This document shows, one piece after another, positions 28,180 through 36,524 of a stretch of DNA of 64,000 bases. Within the stretch, counting starts at the first letter, position 1. Every line of letters starts with the position of its first letter. The DNA comes from Caulobacteraceae bacterium UBA3198 (GTDB lineage: Bacteria; Pseudomonadota; Alphaproteobacteria; Caulobacterales; Caulobacteraceae). A program made the translations under genes and the position numbers. The stretch covers positions 68,138 through 132,137 of the forward strand of contig DEWY01000009.1 of NCBI GenBank assembly GCA_002363865.1, in the 5' to 3' direction. The notes below the pieces were generated by a model. That model was given only the letters and a program-made list of their open reading frames with translations. It was not told where the DNA came from and made no database searches.

Positions 28180-29220
28180 ATGGCCGATGAACCCATTCTC
28201 GAACCCGAGCTGCCGATCATCGATCCGCACCATCACCTGTGGGACATGCGCCAGCGGTTCGGTCCGGACGCGCCGCCGCCGCGCCACGGCTTCGACGTCC
28301 TCCTCCGTCGTTCGCCGCACTACCTGCTGGACCAGTTGCTGGCCGACCTCGGCGCCGGCCACGATGTTCGGGCGACCGTCTTCGTCGAATGCGGGGTCAT
28401 GTACCGGGCTGACGCGTCGGCCGCCCTGGCGCCGGTGGGCGAGACCGAGTTCGTCAATGGCGTGGCCGCCATGAGCGCCAGCGGCCTCTATGGCGAGGCC
28501 CGGGCCTGCGCCGGAATCGTCGGCCATGCCAACCTGACCCTGGGAGACGCCGTCGCGCCGGTGCTCGAGGCGCATTTGGCGGCTGGCGGCGGGCGCTTCC
28601 GGGGTATCCGCCAGAGCGCGCGCCACGATCCAGACCCGGCGGTGCTGGGTCCCTTGGGCGGCATGCCAGCCGGACTCTATCGCAGCCCAGCCTTCCGGGC
28701 CGGGTTCGCCCACCTGGCTGCCCTTGGCCTGTCCTTCGACGCCTGGCTGCTGGAGCCGCAGCTCCCGGACCTGATCGATCTGGCGAGCGCCTTTCCCGAG
28801 ACGACCATCATCCTGGACCATCTGGGCACGCCGCTGGGGATCGGCGCCTATGCCGGCCAGCGCGTGGCGCGGTTCGAGGTGTGGCGTGACCACATCCAGG
28901 CCCTGGCCGAACGGCCCAATGTGGTCTGCAAGGTGGGCGGGCTGGCCATGCCGTTCCTCGGCTTTCCAAGCTTCATGGCCGAACCGCCGGCGACATCGGC
29001 GGTTCTGGCGCAGGAATGGCGACCCTATGTGGAGACCGCCATCGCGGCCTTCGGCGCCGGCCGCTGCATGTTCGAGAGCAACTTCCCGGTGGATGCGGGG
29101 ACCTGCGACTACGCCACCCTCTGGAACGCGTTCAAGCGGCTGACCAGCGGCGCCTCGGCCGACGAGAAGGCCGCCCTGTTCCACGACACCGCGCGCCGCA
29201 CCTACCGGCTGGAGATCTGA
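28180..29220 (+). CDS. Amidohydrolase family protein (amidohydrolase 2)
   Basis: 346-residue TIM-barrel metallohydrolase. The ATG at 28180 follows GGAGG by seven bases and gives MADEPILEPELPIIDPHHHLWD, where His17 and His19 form the metal-binding HxH. Other family residues are His in ILDHLGTP and the terminal FESNFPVD with a conserved Asp. Relatives include lactone hydrolases and decarboxylases, so the substrate is open. It stands divergent from the hybrid kinase gene and is probably its own unit. Confidence 0.88.
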   Translation: MADEPILEPELPIIDPHHHLWDMRQRFGPDAPPPRHGFDVLLRRSPHYLLDQLLADLGAGHDVRATVFVECGVMYRADASAALAPVGETEFVNGVAAMSASGLYGEARACAGIVGHANLTLGDAVAPVLEAHLAAGGGRFRGIRQSARHDPDPAVLGPLGGMPAGLYRSPAFRAGFAHLAALGLSFDAWLLEPQLPDLIDLASAFPETTIILDHLGTPLGIGAYAGQRVARFEVWRDHIQALAERPNVVCKVGGLAMPFLGFPSFMAEPPATSAVLAQEWRPYVETAIAAFGAGRCMFESNFPVDAGTCDYATLWNAFKRLTSGASADEKAALFHDTARRTYRLEI

Positions 29221-29263
29221 GCGGAGCGGCCGGCCCTGAGCTTGGCCGCCCCGTTCACCGGCA

Positions 29264-29887
29264 TCAGGCCGCGACCAGGCCCTTGCCGAGGATCTCGGCC
29301 AGCCTGGCCTCCGCGCCTTCGATGGCCGCAGCCCGCGCCTCAGGGCCGAAGCCGATCTTCTCGGCGTGGACGAAGGTGACGTCCGTCAGGCCGATGAAGC
29401 CCAGCAAATGGCGCAGATAGGGCTCCTGGAAGTCGGCGATCTGGCCGGGACCTTCGCTATAGAGGCCGCCGCGGCTCTCGATGACGATCACCCGCTTGCC
29501 TTCCAGGAGGCCCTTGGGACCCGCCTCGGAATAGGAAAAGGTCTCACCGGCCCGGATGACGTGGTCGAGCCAGGCTCGAAGCGTGGTGGGCAGGCTGAAA
29601 TTGTACATGGGCGCGCCGATGATGACGGTGTCGGCGGCGCGCAGCTCGGCGATCAGGGTGTCCGACAGGGCCCGGGCGGCGTGCTCGGCCGGGGTCGAAG
29701 CCACGCCGCGGACGCCGGCCAGGGTGTCGCGCACGAGGTGGGGGACCGGGTCATCGCCCAGCTCCCGGCGAACCACGGCGACGCCTGGGTCAGCGCGCTG
29801 GACCGTAGCCACGGCGGCGGCGACCAGCTGGCGGGAGACCGACTGTTCGCCGGCCGAGGAACTGTTGATTACGAGAAGGTTGGGCAT
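29264..29887 (-). CDS. azoR: FMN-dependent NADH-azoreductase
   Basis: 207-residue flavodoxin-fold quinone/azo reductase. The start at 29887 follows AGGAGAGCGTC and gives MPNLLVINSSSAGEQSVSRQL, the phosphate-binding start for FMN. IIGAPMYNFSLPTTLRAWLDHVIRAGETF and ESRGGLYSEG are characteristic of AzoR. Its usual role is two-electron reduction of quinones with NADH, protecting against thiol or quinone stress. It is divergently transcribed from a LysR-type regulator gene with 107 bases between start codons, the standard arrangement for LysR control. Confidence 0.92.
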   Translation of the reverse strand: MPNLLVINSSSAGEQSVSRQLVAAAVATVQRADPGVAVVRRELGDDPVPHLVRDTLAGVRGVASTPAEHAARALSDTLIAELRAADTVIIGAPMYNFSLPTTLRAWLDHVIRAGETFSYSEAGPKGLLEGKRVIVIESRGGLYSEGPGQIADFQEPYLRHLLGFIGLTDVTFVHAEKIGFGPEARAAAIEGAEARLAEILGKGLVAA

Positions 29888-29964
29888 GACGCTCTCCTGT
29901 CGTCGGGGGGTTCGATGTCCAGGAAGTGGCGTCTCGATGAACGCAACACTAGATAGGCTTCGTG

Positions 29965-29978
29965 GGAATGACCGTTCC
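29965..29978. promoter_or_regulatory. Inverted repeat between azoR and the LysR gene (candidate operator)
   Basis: GGAA-N6-TTCC, 14 bases (GGAATGACCGTTCC), lies about 16 bases before the LysR start and 77 before azoR. LysR-type regulators bind interrupted dyads in such shared regions. The match to the T-N11-A consensus is not clear, so the assignment rests on position and symmetry only. Confidence 0.35.
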
Positions 29979-29994
29979 GATATAGGCAACAATC

Positions 29995-30924
29995 ATGCTC
30001 GATCTGGAAGACGTCCGCACCTTTGTCGAAGTGGCCGACTCCGGCGGCCTGACCCAGGCCGCCCGGCGCCTCAACCTGTCCAAGTCGATGATCAGTCGGC
30101 GCCTGTCACGGCTGGAGGACGAGCTGGGGGCCCAGCTGCTGGCGCGCACTACCCGCGGCGTCGCCCTGACCGAGGCCGGCGCCACCTTCCGCCGCCACGC
30201 CGAGACCCTGCTGGCCGACGCCGAGGCGGCCCGCGCCGCGGTCGCCCAGGGCGAGGAGGTCACCGGCCGTCTGCGGATCGCCGCCCCCTTAAGCTTTGGC
30301 GCCACCCATCTCAGCCCGGTCCTGGCGGAACTCGCCCAGCGCCACCCGCGGCTGGAAATCCAGGCCTCGTTCAGCGACCGCTTCGTCGATCTGGTGGGCG
30401 AGCGCTTCGACGCCGCCATCCGCATCGGGCGCCTGGCCGATTCCAGCCTGGTGGCCAGGAAGATTGCGCCGATCACCGCCGCTGTCGTGGCCAGCCCCGG
30501 CTATCTGGCCGCCCACGGGACGCCCCAGCGGCCCGAGGACCTGGCCGGCCACCAAGCCGTCAGTCAGCCCGACGAGGTCTGGCGCTTTGGAACAGGTCCG
30601 CGGGCTCTGACGATCCGGCCCAAGGCGCGCTTCCAGGCCGACAGCGGCCAGGCCCTGCTGACGGCGGTCACCGCCGGGCTCGGCGTGGCCATCCTGCCGA
30701 CCTTTCTCTGCGGACCGGCCATCGGCGCAGGGGAGCTGAGCCTTCTCCTGCAGGACCACCCGATTCCGGAGGCCGGCCTCTATGTGGTGCGCCCGCCGCC
30801 GGCCGATCACGCCCCACGCAAGGTCCAGGCCCTGACCCAGCTGATGCTTGAGCGTTTCGGCGGCGAGCCGTCCTGGGACGCCTGCTACATGGCGCAAAAG
30901 GCGGCGGGGGCGCAGACAGCCTAA
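29995..30924 (+). CDS. LysR-type transcriptional regulator
   Basis: 309 residues. The N-terminal winged helix-turn-helix (MLDLEDVRTFVEVADSGGLTQAARRLNLSKSMISRRLSRLE, the usual LysR beginning) is followed by a linker helix and the periplasmic-binding-protein-like effector domain (about 90-295), with GRLRIAAPLSFGATHLSPVLAEL and GLGVAILPTFLC. It most likely controls the divergent azoreductase gene and itself. The effector is unknown but would be expected to be a quinone or electrophile. It converges with the SRPBCC gene, with ten bases between them. Confidence 0.92.
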   Translation: MLDLEDVRTFVEVADSGGLTQAARRLNLSKSMISRRLSRLEDELGAQLLARTTRGVALTEAGATFRRHAETLLADAEAARAAVAQGEEVTGRLRIAAPLSFGATHLSPVLAELAQRHPRLEIQASFSDRFVDLVGERFDAAIRIGRLADSSLVARKIAPITAAVVASPGYLAAHGTPQRPEDLAGHQAVSQPDEVWRFGTGPRALTIRPKARFQADSGQALLTAVTAGLGVAILPTFLCGPAIGAGELSLLLQDHPIPEAGLYVVRPPPADHAPRKVQALTQLMLERFGGEPSWDACYMAQKAAGAQTA

Positions 30925-30934
30925 GGACGTGGCC

Positions 30935-31468
30935 TCAGGCCGGCAGCCGGGCTTCGTATTCCGACCGCAGCCGGACCCAGTTGTCCCAATGGGGCTTGGG
31001 CGTCTGGCCCGACAGCTGAGCGGCCAGCACATCGATGTGGGCGTGCCAGCCGGCGCTGACGTTCAGGAGGACGTCACGGTCCGGCACCCGACGATGGATG
31101 ACGGTCAGCAGCACGTCCGCGCCCTGGATTTCCAGGCCAAACTCTACCTCGCTCTGGACGCCCCAGGTGATCACCAGCCGGCGCGGCGGCTCGATGGCCA
31201 CCACCTGGCTCAACATCCGGTGTTCCTCAGAGAAGCCTTCGGGCCGCGGACCGGGCGGGTCGGTCAGTTCGTCATTGCGCCAGACCAGCTCGAAGGATCC
31301 GCCAGGCTGGGCGGGCATCTCGCCAGACGCCAGCCAGCGTCGCCGGAGTTCGGTCCGGGTCAGATAGTCCCAGACCCGCTCAATAGGGCCGGGCAGCAGG
31401 CGCTGGATCTTCAGGGTCGCGGGCTCGATCACCGTGCCATAGGCGTCGAGGGCGGCAAGGTCGCTCAT
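30935..31468 (-). CDS. SRPBCC/AHSA1-domain protein
   Basis: 177 residues. The ATG at 31468 has AGGAGAAGACAC before it and overlaps the stop codon of the ArsR gene by four bases (ATGA). It has the AHSA1-type fold: IQRLLPGPIERVWDYLTRTELRRRWLASG at the start and GWHAHIDVLAAQLSG at the end. ArsR-SRPBCC pairs of this sort are common in bacteria. The SRPBCC protein is thought to bind a small hydrophobic ligand, but its reaction is not established. Confidence 0.88.
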   Translation of the reverse strand: MSDLAALDAYGTVIEPATLKIQRLLPGPIERVWDYLTRTELRRRWLASGEMPAQPGGSFELVWRNDELTDPPGPRPEGFSEEHRMLSQVVAIEPPRRLVITWGVQSEVEFGLEIQGADVLLTVIHRRVPDRDVLLNVSAGWHAHIDVLAAQLSGQTPKPHWDNWVRLRSEYEARLPA

Positions 31469-31830
31469 GTGTCTTCTCCTGTGGGCTGGGATGCCGTTTT
31501 GGCGTCCTCCTGGCGCAGCAAGCCGTCGAGGACGTCGAGACGCTCGGTCCAGAAGCGCTGGTAGACGCCGAGCCATTGGTGGGCGCTGGCCAGCGGGCCA
31601 GGGTCGAGGCGACAGATATGTGTGCGGCCGCGCACCTCGCGGGCGATTAGGCCCGCACTCTCCAGGGTCTTGATGTGCTTGGAGGCGGCCGCCAGCGAGA
31701 TGGCGAAGGGTTCGGCCAGTTGGCCGACCGTGCGCTCGCCCTGCGAGAGCTCGCGCAGCATCCGGCGGCGCGTGGCGTCGCCCAGGGCGTGAAAGACGGT
31801 GTCGAGCTCGGGCGCGGGTAATTCAACCAT
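31465..31830 (-). CDS. ArsR-family transcriptional repressor
   Basis: 121 residues. The ATG at 31830 gives MVELPAPELDTVFHALGDATRRRMLREL, the standard beginning of the ArsR group paired with AHSA1 proteins. The winged helix is ERTVGQLAEPFAISLAAASKHIKTLESAGLIARE. No metal-binding Cys pair of the metalloregulatory type is present. A canonical promoter ends about eight bases before the ATG, so the message is likely leaderless. Two palindromic operators overlap the promoter and the start codon, suggesting tight autorepression of the two-gene operon. Confidence 0.9.
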   Translation of the reverse strand: MVELPAPELDTVFHALGDATRRRMLRELSQGERTVGQLAEPFAISLAAASKHIKTLESAGLIAREVRGRTHICRLDPGPLASAHQWLGVYQRFWTERLDVLDGLLRQEDAKTASQPTGEDT

Positions 31831-31840
31831 GAGGTTGAAT
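31821..31840. promoter_or_regulatory. ArsR operator copy 1, spanning the start codon
   Basis: Perfect palindrome ATTCAACC-N4-GGTTGAAT (31821-31828 and 31833-31840). The ATG of the ArsR gene (31830-31828) lies inside it, and its outer edge covers part of the -10 element at 31838-31843. Confidence 0.75.
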
Positions 31841-31866
31841 GTACCGACGCCGATCCCGATCGTCAA
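31838..31866 (-). promoter_or_regulatory. Promoter of the ArsR-SRPBCC operon
   Basis: On the minus strand TTGACG (31866-31861), a 17-base spacer and TACATT (31843-31838). The expected start of transcription is at or within a base or two of the ATG at 31830, giving a leaderless message. Both hexamers are touched by the flanking operators. Confidence 0.65.
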
Positions 31867-31880
31867 CCCATCGGTTGAAT
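31862..31880. promoter_or_regulatory. ArsR operator copy 2, over the -35 element
   Basis: TCAACC-N4-GGTTGA (31863-31868 and 31873-31878), with the GGTTGAAT half identical to copy 1. The centres of the two copies are 40 bases apart, close to four helical turns, so two dimers would bind on the same face. Confidence 0.7.
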
Positions 31881-31915
31881 ATTGGCCGGCGACCTCATGG
31901 CCGCCCGCCTTGTGG

Positions 31916-33733
31916 TCAGCGGAAGGCCAGACCCTCGAAGGCGCCGGAATTGCGCCAGCCGTCGATGTACTTGAAGAAGGCGCTGGCCCCCTGGGGGTAG
32001 CCGACGTTCAGCCGCGCAGCCGGACCTGGATCCTGCCCCTCATTGTTGTAGTAGCCCGGCGTGCAGTCCGGCGCCCCCAGCATGCGGCCCATGCCGGTGA
32101 GCAGCAGATTGACCCAGGCCTCCTGCGCCTCCGCCGTCACCTCCACCTCCTTGGCGCCCTGATCGAGGGCGTGGCGGATCGTCATGGCGATGGTGCGGCC
32201 GGACTCCGTCAGATTGTGCGGAATGTTGGAGATCAGGTTGGCGCCCTGGGTGGGCTGGACGAAGAAGGCGTTGGGGAAGTCGCGCACATGGATGCCGTGC
32301 AGGCTCTTCATGCCTTCTCCCCAGGCCTCTGACAGCTTCAGCCCGCCGCGGCCGGTCAGGTCGAACCCGGCCCGCTGTTCGAAGGGCGTGCCCACCTCGA
32401 AGCCCGAGGCGTAGATGATGCAGTCGACCTCATATTCGACGCCTGCGACCACGAAGCCCTTTTCGGTGATCGCCTCCACGCCCTTGCCGTCGGTGTCGAC
32501 CAGATGGGTTCCGGGCGTATTGAAGGCCTGCAGATAGGCGTCGTGGAAGCAGGGGCGCTTGCAGAGCTGCCGGTACCAGGCCTTGAGCTTCTGGGCGGTC
32601 TCAGTGTCGGCGACGATGGAATCCACCCGAGCGCGGATCTCCTCCATCTTCTCGAAGTCGGAATCCTCGAAGGCCGCCAGCATCTTGAAGGGGCTGCGTT
32701 CCTCCGGCGGCAGTTCGTTGATCCGGCTGCGAATGCGGCGCGACAGATCCGTCCAGCCATCCATCACCAGATCGACCTCGGTGATGTTGCCGCCCTGGTT
32801 GGCGGTGAAGTTCTCCAGCCAGCGCTGCTGCCAGCCGGGTTCGGCCACCGACTTGAACCAGTCGGGATCGATGGGAGCATTGGCTCGCACGTCCACAGAG
32901 GACGGCGTGCGCTGGACCACATAGAGCGCCTGGCAGGCGCGGGCCAGGTGCGGCACGGCCTGTACCGAGGTGGCGCCGGTGCCGATGATCGCCACCCGCT
33001 TGTCGGCCAGCTTCTCCATCAGGGCGCCGGAGGGATCGCCGCCGGTATAGTCATAGTCCCACCGGCTGGTGTGGAAGGCGTGGCCCTTGAAGTCTTCGAT
33101 GCCGGGAATGCCAGGCAGCTTGGGCACATGCAGCGGCCCGGTGCCCAGGCCGATGAAGCTGGCAGTAAAGGCGTCGCCGCGGTTGGTGCGGATCATCCAG
33201 CGGCTTTGCGCCTCGTCCCAGGAGAGGTCCTCCACCTCCGTATGGAACAGGGCGTTGTCATAGAGGCCGTACTGGCGGCCGATCCGCTGGCACTGCGCGA
33301 GGATTTCCGGGGCGTGAGCGTACTTCTCGCTCGGCATGTGCCCGGTCTCTTCCAGCAGCGGCATGTAGATCATCGAGGCCGTATCGCACTGGGCGCCGGG
33401 ATAGCGGTTCCAGTACCAGGTGCCGCCGAAGTCGCCGGCCTTGTCGAGGATGCGGACATCGGTGATCCCGGCCTCCACCAGCCGCGCGCCGGTCACCAGG
33501 CCGGCGAACCCGCCGCCGATGAAGGCGAAGGTGACATGGTCGGTCTTCGGCTCGCGCTCGACCCGGGGCGTGTACGGGTCTTCCAGATAGTCGGAAAACC
33601 GGCCGGTCAGCCGGACATACTGGGCGTTGCCATCAGCCCGCAGGCGCTTGTCCCGTTCGGCCACGTACTTGGCGATCAGCGCCTGCTTATCGATCGTCCG
33701 ACCCGCCGAACCCGACGATGTTTCAGAGCCCAT
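31916..33733 (-). CDS. Flavin-containing Baeyer-Villiger-type monooxygenase
   Basis: 605-residue FAD/NADPH oxygenase that would convert ketones to esters or lactones. The first Rossmann motif is FIGGGFAGL (about 71-79). The Baeyer-Villiger fingerprint FxGxxxHxxxW is complete in FKGHAFHTSRWD (Phe215 to Trp225). The second nucleotide-binding motif is VAIIGTGATSVQ, and GTWYWNRYPGAQCD is the conserved FAD-side segment. The N-terminal extension (about 60 residues) before the first Rossmann fold is like that of the larger cyclododecanone/steroid type enzymes. It lies 133 bases downstream of a porin-like gene on the same strand. The natural substrate is unknown. Confidence 0.92.
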   Translation of the reverse strand: MGSETSSGSAGRTIDKQALIAKYVAERDKRLRADGNAQYVRLTGRFSDYLEDPYTPRVEREPKTDHVTFAFIGGGFAGLVTGARLVEAGITDVRILDKAGDFGGTWYWNRYPGAQCDTASMIYMPLLEETGHMPSEKYAHAPEILAQCQRIGRQYGLYDNALFHTEVEDLSWDEAQSRWMIRTNRGDAFTASFIGLGTGPLHVPKLPGIPGIEDFKGHAFHTSRWDYDYTGGDPSGALMEKLADKRVAIIGTGATSVQAVPHLARACQALYVVQRTPSSVDVRANAPIDPDWFKSVAEPGWQQRWLENFTANQGGNITEVDLVMDGWTDLSRRIRSRINELPPEERSPFKMLAAFEDSDFEKMEEIRARVDSIVADTETAQKLKAWYRQLCKRPCFHDAYLQAFNTPGTHLVDTDGKGVEAITEKGFVVAGVEYEVDCIIYASGFEVGTPFEQRAGFDLTGRGGLKLSEAWGEGMKSLHGIHVRDFPNAFFVQPTQGANLISNIPHNLTESGRTIAMTIRHALDQGAKEVEVTAEAQEAWVNLLLTGMGRMLGAPDCTPGYYNNEGQDPGPAARLNVGYPQGASAFFKYIDGWRNSGAFEGLAFR

Positions 33734-33866
33734 GGTCGCATCCCCAAAATATTCTTATGCATCAGCAATATAGCGACGAGGCGGACGCCGCCGACCGCGC
33801 CGCCCGCCCCTTATGGCTTCGAATATAGGGTTTGCGCCGGGCGCGAGCCAAGCGTCTTCCAGGGAC

Positions 33867-35402
33867 CTAGAACGCCACGTTGGCGCCCACCAGCAGCACC
33901 TGGGTCTTGGCGTCGGCGTCACTCCAACTGACGCCGGGTCCCAGATTACCGCCGCTCAGGAAGTTCAGCGGCACATAGCCCTCCACGAGGACCACCTCGG
34001 AGAACAGCTTCACGTGGCTGGCCGGGAAGGCCGCCAGGCCGAACACCAGCTGGTCCTGGCGCCGCCAGGGCGACCCCTTGGGTCCGGCCACATAGGTGGA
34101 GAATTCGGTGGAGAGGTGGACCTCCTGGCCGGCCAGCTCGGCGGCGTAGCGAGCCCCCACGCCCCAGCTCGACACCTTGCTGGCGGCGAACTGGTTCAGC
34201 GGCGGGGTCGGGTTGAAGGTGCCCGGCCATTCCTCCAGCGTCTTGGCGAACTCGGCGTTGGCGGTCCAGCGGTCGTAATTCAGCTGGCCATAGACGGCGT
34301 AGGCCGGGTTGTCGTCGACGCACGGATTGAAGTGCACCACCGGGAAGCCGTGGCAGTAGGCGCTGCCATGCACATAGGAGGCGCCGGCCATCAGGTCGCG
34401 CCCCTCGCCGCCCAGGTCGAAGGTGTAGTTGGCGTCGGCCACGAAGTTGTTCAGGCGCGAGGGCACATTGGTGCCCTCCACGCTGGTGGCCAGGGAGCGG
34501 AACTGCGAGCCCCCCTGCACGGCCTCAAGGGCGATGTTCAGGCCGTCCTTGGAGTAGCCGGCCAACGCCCCCCAGGCGAGGCCGCCGAAGGCGTGCCACA
34601 CGGTCGAGGCGGTGAACGGGCTGACCGTATCCATCAGGCCGAACGGCGCCTCCATCTTGCCGATGGCCGCGTAGTAGGGGCTGGCCTCAAGGTCGCCGAA
34701 CATCACATAGCCCTTGCGCAGCTGCATCTGGTTGCGGCCGACGGCGGTGATGGTCCCGGCGCCGAAGCTCTGCTCCGGATCATAGAGCAGCTCGGCATAG
34801 GCGGTGATCCACGGAGTCACATTGGCCGTGACGCTGAGCTGGGCCGAATGCAGCACGGCCTCGGACGCCGTCTCGCCGATCTGGTTGGCCGAGGTGGGAT
34901 GGCGCATCAGATAGCCGAACTTGGAGTTCCGATTGGTCTCCTGATAGTTGGCCAGCGCCGTGATCGCCCCGCCGAGATAGACCCCGCCGTCGCGCAGGTC
35001 GCCCTGGCGCCGAGCGTCCAGCAGCATCAGCGGCTTGCGGCTCGTGTGCGTGGTGGGGTCCAGCATCCGGTAGCTGACGTCGCTGGCGCGGCTGACGAAC
35101 AGGCCGGAGTTGAGCTCGACGGCGGCCAGGGCCCGGTCATTCTCCGGCGTCGGCGCCTCGACATTGCGGATGGGCGTCGCCGAAGGCTCGGTCTCTGCCG
35201 TCGAGATCGCCACGGGCGCTGGAGCGGCGCTGATGGGCGCTGCGCCCTTCAGGCTGTCCACCTCCTGGCGCAGCTGCCGGTTCTCCTGCTCAAGGCGCTC
35301 CAGCCGAGCCAGGACGTCTTCCAGGCTCTGGGCCTGCGCCGTGGCGGGCGCCAGGCAAAGGCCCAGCGCCACGGCCGAGGCCGCGGTCTTCCAATTGGTC
35401 AC
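33867..35402 (-). CDS. Outer-membrane beta-barrel protein with N-terminal coiled coil (LbtU/porin-like)
   Basis: 511 residues starting with GTG behind a G-rich run (GGGGGG). The signal peptide ends ATAQA. The mature N-terminus is a short coiled coil (LEDVLARLERLEQENRQLRQEVDSLKG), then a Pro/Ala linker, then alternating amphipathic strands to a C-terminal Phe (VLLVGANVAF). Coiled coil plus barrel is the layout of LbtU-type siderophore porins and some carbohydrate porins. The segment MDTVSPFTASTVWHAFGG resembles the LbtU group. The cargo is a guess. A monooxygenase gene follows. Confidence 0.75.
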   Translation of the reverse strand: MTNWKTAASAVALGLCLAPATAQAQSLEDVLARLERLEQENRQLRQEVDSLKGAAPISAAPAPVAISTAETEPSATPIRNVEAPTPENDRALAAVELNSGLFVSRASDVSYRMLDPTTHTSRKPLMLLDARRQGDLRDGGVYLGGAITALANYQETNRNSKFGYLMRHPTSANQIGETASEAVLHSAQLSVTANVTPWITAYAELLYDPEQSFGAGTITAVGRNQMQLRKGYVMFGDLEASPYYAAIGKMEAPFGLMDTVSPFTASTVWHAFGGLAWGALAGYSKDGLNIALEAVQGGSQFRSLATSVEGTNVPSRLNNFVADANYTFDLGGEGRDLMAGASYVHGSAYCHGFPVVHFNPCVDDNPAYAVYGQLNYDRWTANAEFAKTLEEWPGTFNPTPPLNQFAASKVSSWGVGARYAAELAGQEVHLSTEFSTYVAGPKGSPWRRQDQLVFGLAAFPASHVKLFSEVVLVEGYVPLNFLSGGNLGPGVSWSDADAKTQVLLVGANVAF

Positions 35403-35484
35403 GATAAATCCCCCCCGGGCGCCCGAAAAGCGGGCAAATCATAACTTAGGGGTCCGGGAGTAGGCCGAGAGTCTGACCAAATTC

Positions 35485-35958
35485 TTAAGGCTTGGCTGGC
35501 GCCACAGCCCGAGGATCGGTAGCGCAGGTCGCCACGCCATCGCGAATGGTGATGATGGTCGGCTTGCCGACGCCAGGCCGATAGGTGGTCTCCTGGTCGC
35601 CCACCTTGACCCGCACAAAGTCAGGGCCGGTGAAGTGACAGGCCTGATAGACCCCGCCGCCGGGCAGGGCGGTCTTGTACAACTCCACACAGTTGGCATG
35701 GCCGAACCAGCGGCCGAGCGTCGCCCCGGCGTAGTCGAAGCTCTGCAGGTCAGGCCGGCTCGTAGAGACCGGCAGCGGGCCCTCCCACACCGGGCATTCC
35801 GGCCCCTGCGGCGTCCAGCGCTCGGCCGCGGCCATCCGCTGCTGACCCAGGGCGGCCAGCACTCCGCCAATCAGCACCACGGCCGCGACGCCCACAACCC
35901 CCAGCATGGCGAGCCCGCGCCCCTTCTTCACCGGGGCGTCATACACATTCCTCGCCAT
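35485..35958 (-). CDS. Membrane-anchored protein of unknown function
   Basis: 157 residues. The ATG at 35958 follows GGGAGGCCTTCG. A basic stretch (APVKKGRG) precedes one hydrophobic helix (LAMLGVVGVAAVVLIGGVLAAL), after which the chain is probably periplasmic. That part contains four Cys residues in ECPVWEG, ANCVELY, QACHFTG and ATCATDP, which could form two disulfides. I recognise no family. It lies 82 bases upstream of the porin gene on the same strand. Confidence 0.75.
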   Translation of the reverse strand: MARNVYDAPVKKGRGLAMLGVVGVAAVVLIGGVLAALGQQRMAAAERWTPQGPECPVWEGPLPVSTSRPDLQSFDYAGATLGRWFGHANCVELYKTALPGGGVYQACHFTGPDFVRVKVGDQETTYRPGVGKPTIITIRDGVATCATDPRAVAPAKP

Positions 35959-36162
35959 CGAAGGCCTCCCACTCGCAAGAGGCCGCAAGGGGCCTTCAGA
36001 CGCAGGGAAATGCAAGAGGGGACGGTGTTGACGGGAATCTAGGCCAGACTGGCCGCTGGCGCGAATTGTGGCTGCGCCTGTCTCCGGAGGGAGCAAAGGA
36101 CCACTGGCTGCAGATCAAGCGTCGCCATAGGTTGCTGAGCACGACGGTCGGCGGGGGCCCAG

Positions 36163-36363
36163 ATGTTCGCTATTCAATGCTGTTTCTGCGCCACCGGCAT
36201 CGACAAGCCCCGCAGCGAGGGCGTCGAGATTAGCCTCGTCGCCATGCGCAAGGACCCGCCCGGGCAGGCCCTCTACGCCCATATCGACTGCCTGGAGCGC
36301 TGCTTCGCCCCAACGCTGGCGCCTCAGACGCCCTTTGACGCGCTCGCATTCGCGCCGGATTAG
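36163..36363 (+). CDS. Small cysteine-rich protein of unknown function
   Basis: 66 residues. It opens with MFAIQCCFCATGID and later has YAHIDCLERCF, a CxxC plus HxxC pattern that could bind one zinc ion. A G-rich run precedes the ATG at short distance. The middle (GVEISLVAMRKDPPGQALYAHIDCLE) reads like a conserved globular protein, not a random frame. It stands alone upstream of the tRNA gene. The function is unknown. Confidence 0.65.
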   Translation: MFAIQCCFCATGIDKPRSEGVEISLVAMRKDPPGQALYAHIDCLERCFAPTLAPQTPFDALAFAPD

Positions 36364-36447
36364 TGCGCATTTGCGCCGGACGCTTGCCGCGCTCTGAAGC
36401 GAATAGATCGAAGACTCGGATTGACCCCGCTTTCGGCCGGGGAGCCG

Positions 36448-36524
36448 TGGTAGCTGGGGGCGGGCTCGAACCGCCGACCTGTGGGTTATGAATCCACCGC
36501 TCTAACCAGCTGAGCTACCCAGCC
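36448..36524 (-). tRNA. tRNA with CAU anticodon, most likely elongator tRNA-Met
   Basis: 77 bases including an encoded CCA end (TGG at 36448-36450 on the plus strand). All four arms can be drawn: acceptor GGCTGGG with CCCAGCT (first pair G-U), D arm AGCTCAGCTGGTTAGAGC, anticodon loop TTCATAA with CAT at 36490-36488, and T arm GGCGGTTCGAGCCCGCC. With a CAU anticodon it could instead be tRNA-Ile2 (lysidine-modified). The overall sequence looks more like the elongator Met type. It lies between the small Cys-rich gene and the glycosyltransferase gene. Confidence 0.93.

Noticed and set aside
27900..28180. GGCAT-ATCA-ATGCC palindrome between the hybrid kinase and amidohydrolase genes as an operator
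   Set aside because: Short arms, a single copy and no adjacent regulator gene; it could easily be chance.
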